Source: Promicromonospora sp049532985 | GTDB lineage: Bacteria > Actinomycetota > Actinomycetes > Actinomycetales > Cellulomonadaceae | Length of the DNA stretch: 64,000 nucleotides | Reading direction: 5' to 3' | Assembly (NCBI RefSeq): GCF_049532985.1 | Contig: NZ_CP186693.1 | Location: forward strand, 558,001 to 622,000 | Shown: one piece after another, positions 62,718 to 64,000 of the stretch | Layout: every line of letters starts with the position of its first letter | How positions within the stretch are numbered: position 1 is the stretch's first letter | Position numbers and translations under genes: made by a program | The notes under the pieces: generated by a model | What the model was told of the DNA's origin: nothing | What the model saw: the letters and a program-made list of their open reading frames with translations, nothing else | Databases searched by the model: none

Positions 62718-63646
62718 GCGGCGCGACGCTGCCCGACACGCCCACCCTGCCCGTCGGCGGCACGCCCACGAGGCGCCGCCGCGAACGCGCCGACAGGTCC
62801 GCCGCGGAGGCTCGCGGCACCTCCCGGTGGGTCGTGCTCGGGGTCCTGGTGCTCCTGGCCGCGTACTCCGTCGCACCGCTGTGGTGGCTGTTCGTGTCGG
62901 CCACCAAGAGCCGCAGCGACCTGTATCGCAGCAACGGCCTGTGGTTCACCGAGTTCCACCTCTTCGACAACCTGTACGCCCTGTTCACCTACCAGGACGG
63001 CATCTTCGTCCGGTGGCTGTGGAACACCGTGGTCTACGCAGGCCTGGGCTCGATCGGGCTGACCGCCGTCGCGCTCGCTGCCGGGTACGGGCTCGCCAAG
63101 TACCGCTACCGCGGACGCGGGACCACGATGGGTCTGGTCATCGGCTCGTTCCTGATCCCCGGCAGCCTCCTGATCGTCCCGACCTTCATCCTGTTCACCC
63201 GGATCGGCTTCTACGACACCATCTGGGCGATGATTCTGCCGGGCATGTTCGGCTCCTTCTCGGTCTACCTCGCGAAGGTCTACGCCGAGGGCGCTGTCCC
63301 GAGCGAGCTCATGGAGGCAGCCCGGATCGACGGGGCGGGGGAGTACCGGATCTTCTTCTCCATGGGCACACGGCTGATGTCCACCGCCGGCGCGACGATC
63401 TTCCTGCTGCACTTCGTCGCGACGTGGAACACGTTCATGTGGCCCCTGGTGTTCCTCAAGGGTGTCGAGAAGTGGCCCGTGATGCTCGGGCTCTACTCCT
63501 GGCTGCGCCGGGGGGTCGACACCCAGTACGACCTGACCGCCCTCGTCCTGACCGGCTCGCTCGTCGCCACTGTCCCGATGGTGCTCCTCATGATCTCGAT
63601 GCAGCGGTTCTGGCGCTCGGGCGTGACCATCGGCTCTCTCAAGTGA
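62714..63646 (+). CDS. Sugar ABC transporter permease (MalG type)
   Basis: 310 residues, ATGA overlap with the first permease. Six helices; VLVLLAAYSVAPLWWLFVSATKSRSDLY (in part) opens the domain, and the EAA loop is SELMEAARIDGAGEYRIFFSM (in part). Ends LMISMQRFWRSGVTIGSLK, close to the G(S/A)-K end of MalG-type subunits. Completes the channel with the upstream permease. Confidence 0.93.
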   Translation: MSGATLPDTPTLPVGGTPTRRRRERADRSAAEARGTSRWVVLGVLVLLAAYSVAPLWWLFVSATKSRSDLYRSNGLWFTEFHLFDNLYALFTYQDGIFVRWLWNTVVYAGLGSIGLTAVALAAGYGLAKYRYRGRGTTMGLVIGSFLIPGSLLIVPTFILFTRIGFYDTIWAMILPGMFGSFSVYLAKVYAEGAVPSELMEAARIDGAGEYRIFFSMGTRLMSTAGATIFLLHFVATWNTFMWPLVFLKGVEKWPVMLGLYSWLRRGVDTQYDLTALVLTGSLVATVPMVLLMISMQRFWRSGVTIGSLK

Positions 63647-63687
63647 CACCTCGTCCGTCACCCCTACGCATCTCCAGGAGGACTTCC

Positions 63688-64000
63688 TTGACCCTGCCCT
63701 CGCACGCCCCACGCGGAGTCATCGAACCCGGGCGGCTCTTCGTCGACCAGCACGGCGCCGTCGCCCAGCTGCACGGTGTCGGCATCCAGCGATACGACGG
63801 CGTCTTCTGGGCCTGGGGCGAGGACAAGACCCACGGTGGGACGTTCGGCGGCGTGGCCTGCTACTCGTCACCGGACCTGGCGACGTGGACCTCCCACGGG
63901 CACGCGCTGGCGGTCGACGAGACGATCCCCGACCTCGCACCCGGACGGGTCGTGGAGCGGCCCAAGGTGCTGCGCAACCCGGCGGGAACCTATGTGATGC
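63688..64000 (+). CDS. GH43-like five-bladed propeller glycosidase (5' part only)
   Basis: 104 codons seen from TTG 63688 (CAGGAGG at 63675-63681) to the right edge; the gene continues outside. LHGVGIQRYDGVFWAWGEDKTHGG and VACYSSPDLATWTSHGHAL (in part) match the start of GH43 subfamily 24-like galactan 1,3-beta-galactosidases and related fructosidase-fold enzymes. No signal peptide, so it would work on imported oligosaccharides. Position right after the permeases makes it part of the LacI operon. Confidence 0.75.
   Translation, partial: MTLPSHAPRGVIEPGRLFVDQHGAVAQLHGVGIQRYDGVFWAWGEDKTHGGTFGGVACYSSPDLATWTSHGHALAVDETIPDLAPGRVVERPKVLRNPAGTYVM

Overview
The window is about 71-72% GC, densely coded and full of GTG starts, ATGA overlaps and actinobacterial families (HtaA/HmuTUV heme uptake with a DtxR/IdeR-type iron box, actinobacterial WxL-like surface domain, an MSMEG_0565-0572-type nitrilase cluster, very large secreted S8 peptidases, LacI-controlled sugar ABC importer). 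This fits a soil or plant-associated high-GC actinomycete, most likely in Micrococcales (Promicromonosporaceae/Cellulomonadaceae-like); the family-level placement is inference.

Left part (1-8.5 kb, minus strand): one tightly coupled operon for heme capture. hmuT-hmuU-hmuV (lipoprotein, permease, ATPase) are followed by three surface proteins with HtaA/IPT-type domains and a DUF916-like secreted protein cut by the window edge. Most junctions are 4-nt ATGA overlaps, and a 19-bp iron box sits upstream of hmuT. 8.5-12.2 kb is patchy: an Ig-domain remnant, a phosphotransferase, a YdcF-like membrane protein, and the 3' end of a tRNA (probably tRNA-Pro) that looks like an integration scar.

12.2-25.2 kb holds small catabolic and regulatory modules: an IclR regulator convergent with a GMC oxidoreductase, a TetR/CrtC-AttH-like divergent pair, a serine hydrolase whose upstream region shares an imperfect operator with the IclR gene, an NDH-like flavoprotein, a 1158-residue secreted subtilase, and an SDR/TetR divergent pair. 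A broken FtsX/MacB permease fragment precedes the next block.

25.5-34.7 kb is the standout: a nine-gene plus-strand operon of Nit1C type (radical SAM protein, GNAT-AIR synthase fusion, Sll0783/MSMEG_0572-like protein, nitrilase, MSMEG_0570-like protein, flavoprotein monooxygenase), extended by a second nitrilase-fold protein that has lost its catalytic Cys and Glu (both Asp), a glycosyltransferase and an adenylate-forming ligase. Nit1C clusters have been tied to nitrogen starvation and cyanide/nitrile nitrogen use; the role of the actinobacterial extension is not established to my knowledge.

34.8-39.7 kb: a TrmB-LuxR hybrid regulator divergent from a second giant S8 peptidase. 39.7-40.8 kb is a stretch of degraded gene ends (AraC and SRAP/HMCES remnants). 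40.8-49.1 kb: an oxidative catabolic cluster (two alpha/beta hydrolases, FAD monooxygenase, amidohydrolase) convergent with TetR regulators and an unusual fusion of eight membrane segments to a BBE-type FAD oxidase. 49.6-53.7 kb: an MFS exporter/TetR pair and a 6-oxocamphor-hydrolase-like crotonase with a downstream hydrolase. 53.8-57.6 kb: L-serine dehydratase, a double Lrp/AsnC regulator and an M20 amidohydrolase. 58.0-64.0 kb: a LacI-regulated carbohydrate locus (2-hydroxyacid dehydrogenase, LacI, binding protein, two permeases, start of a GH43-like enzyme), with matching LacI-type operators at both target promoters.
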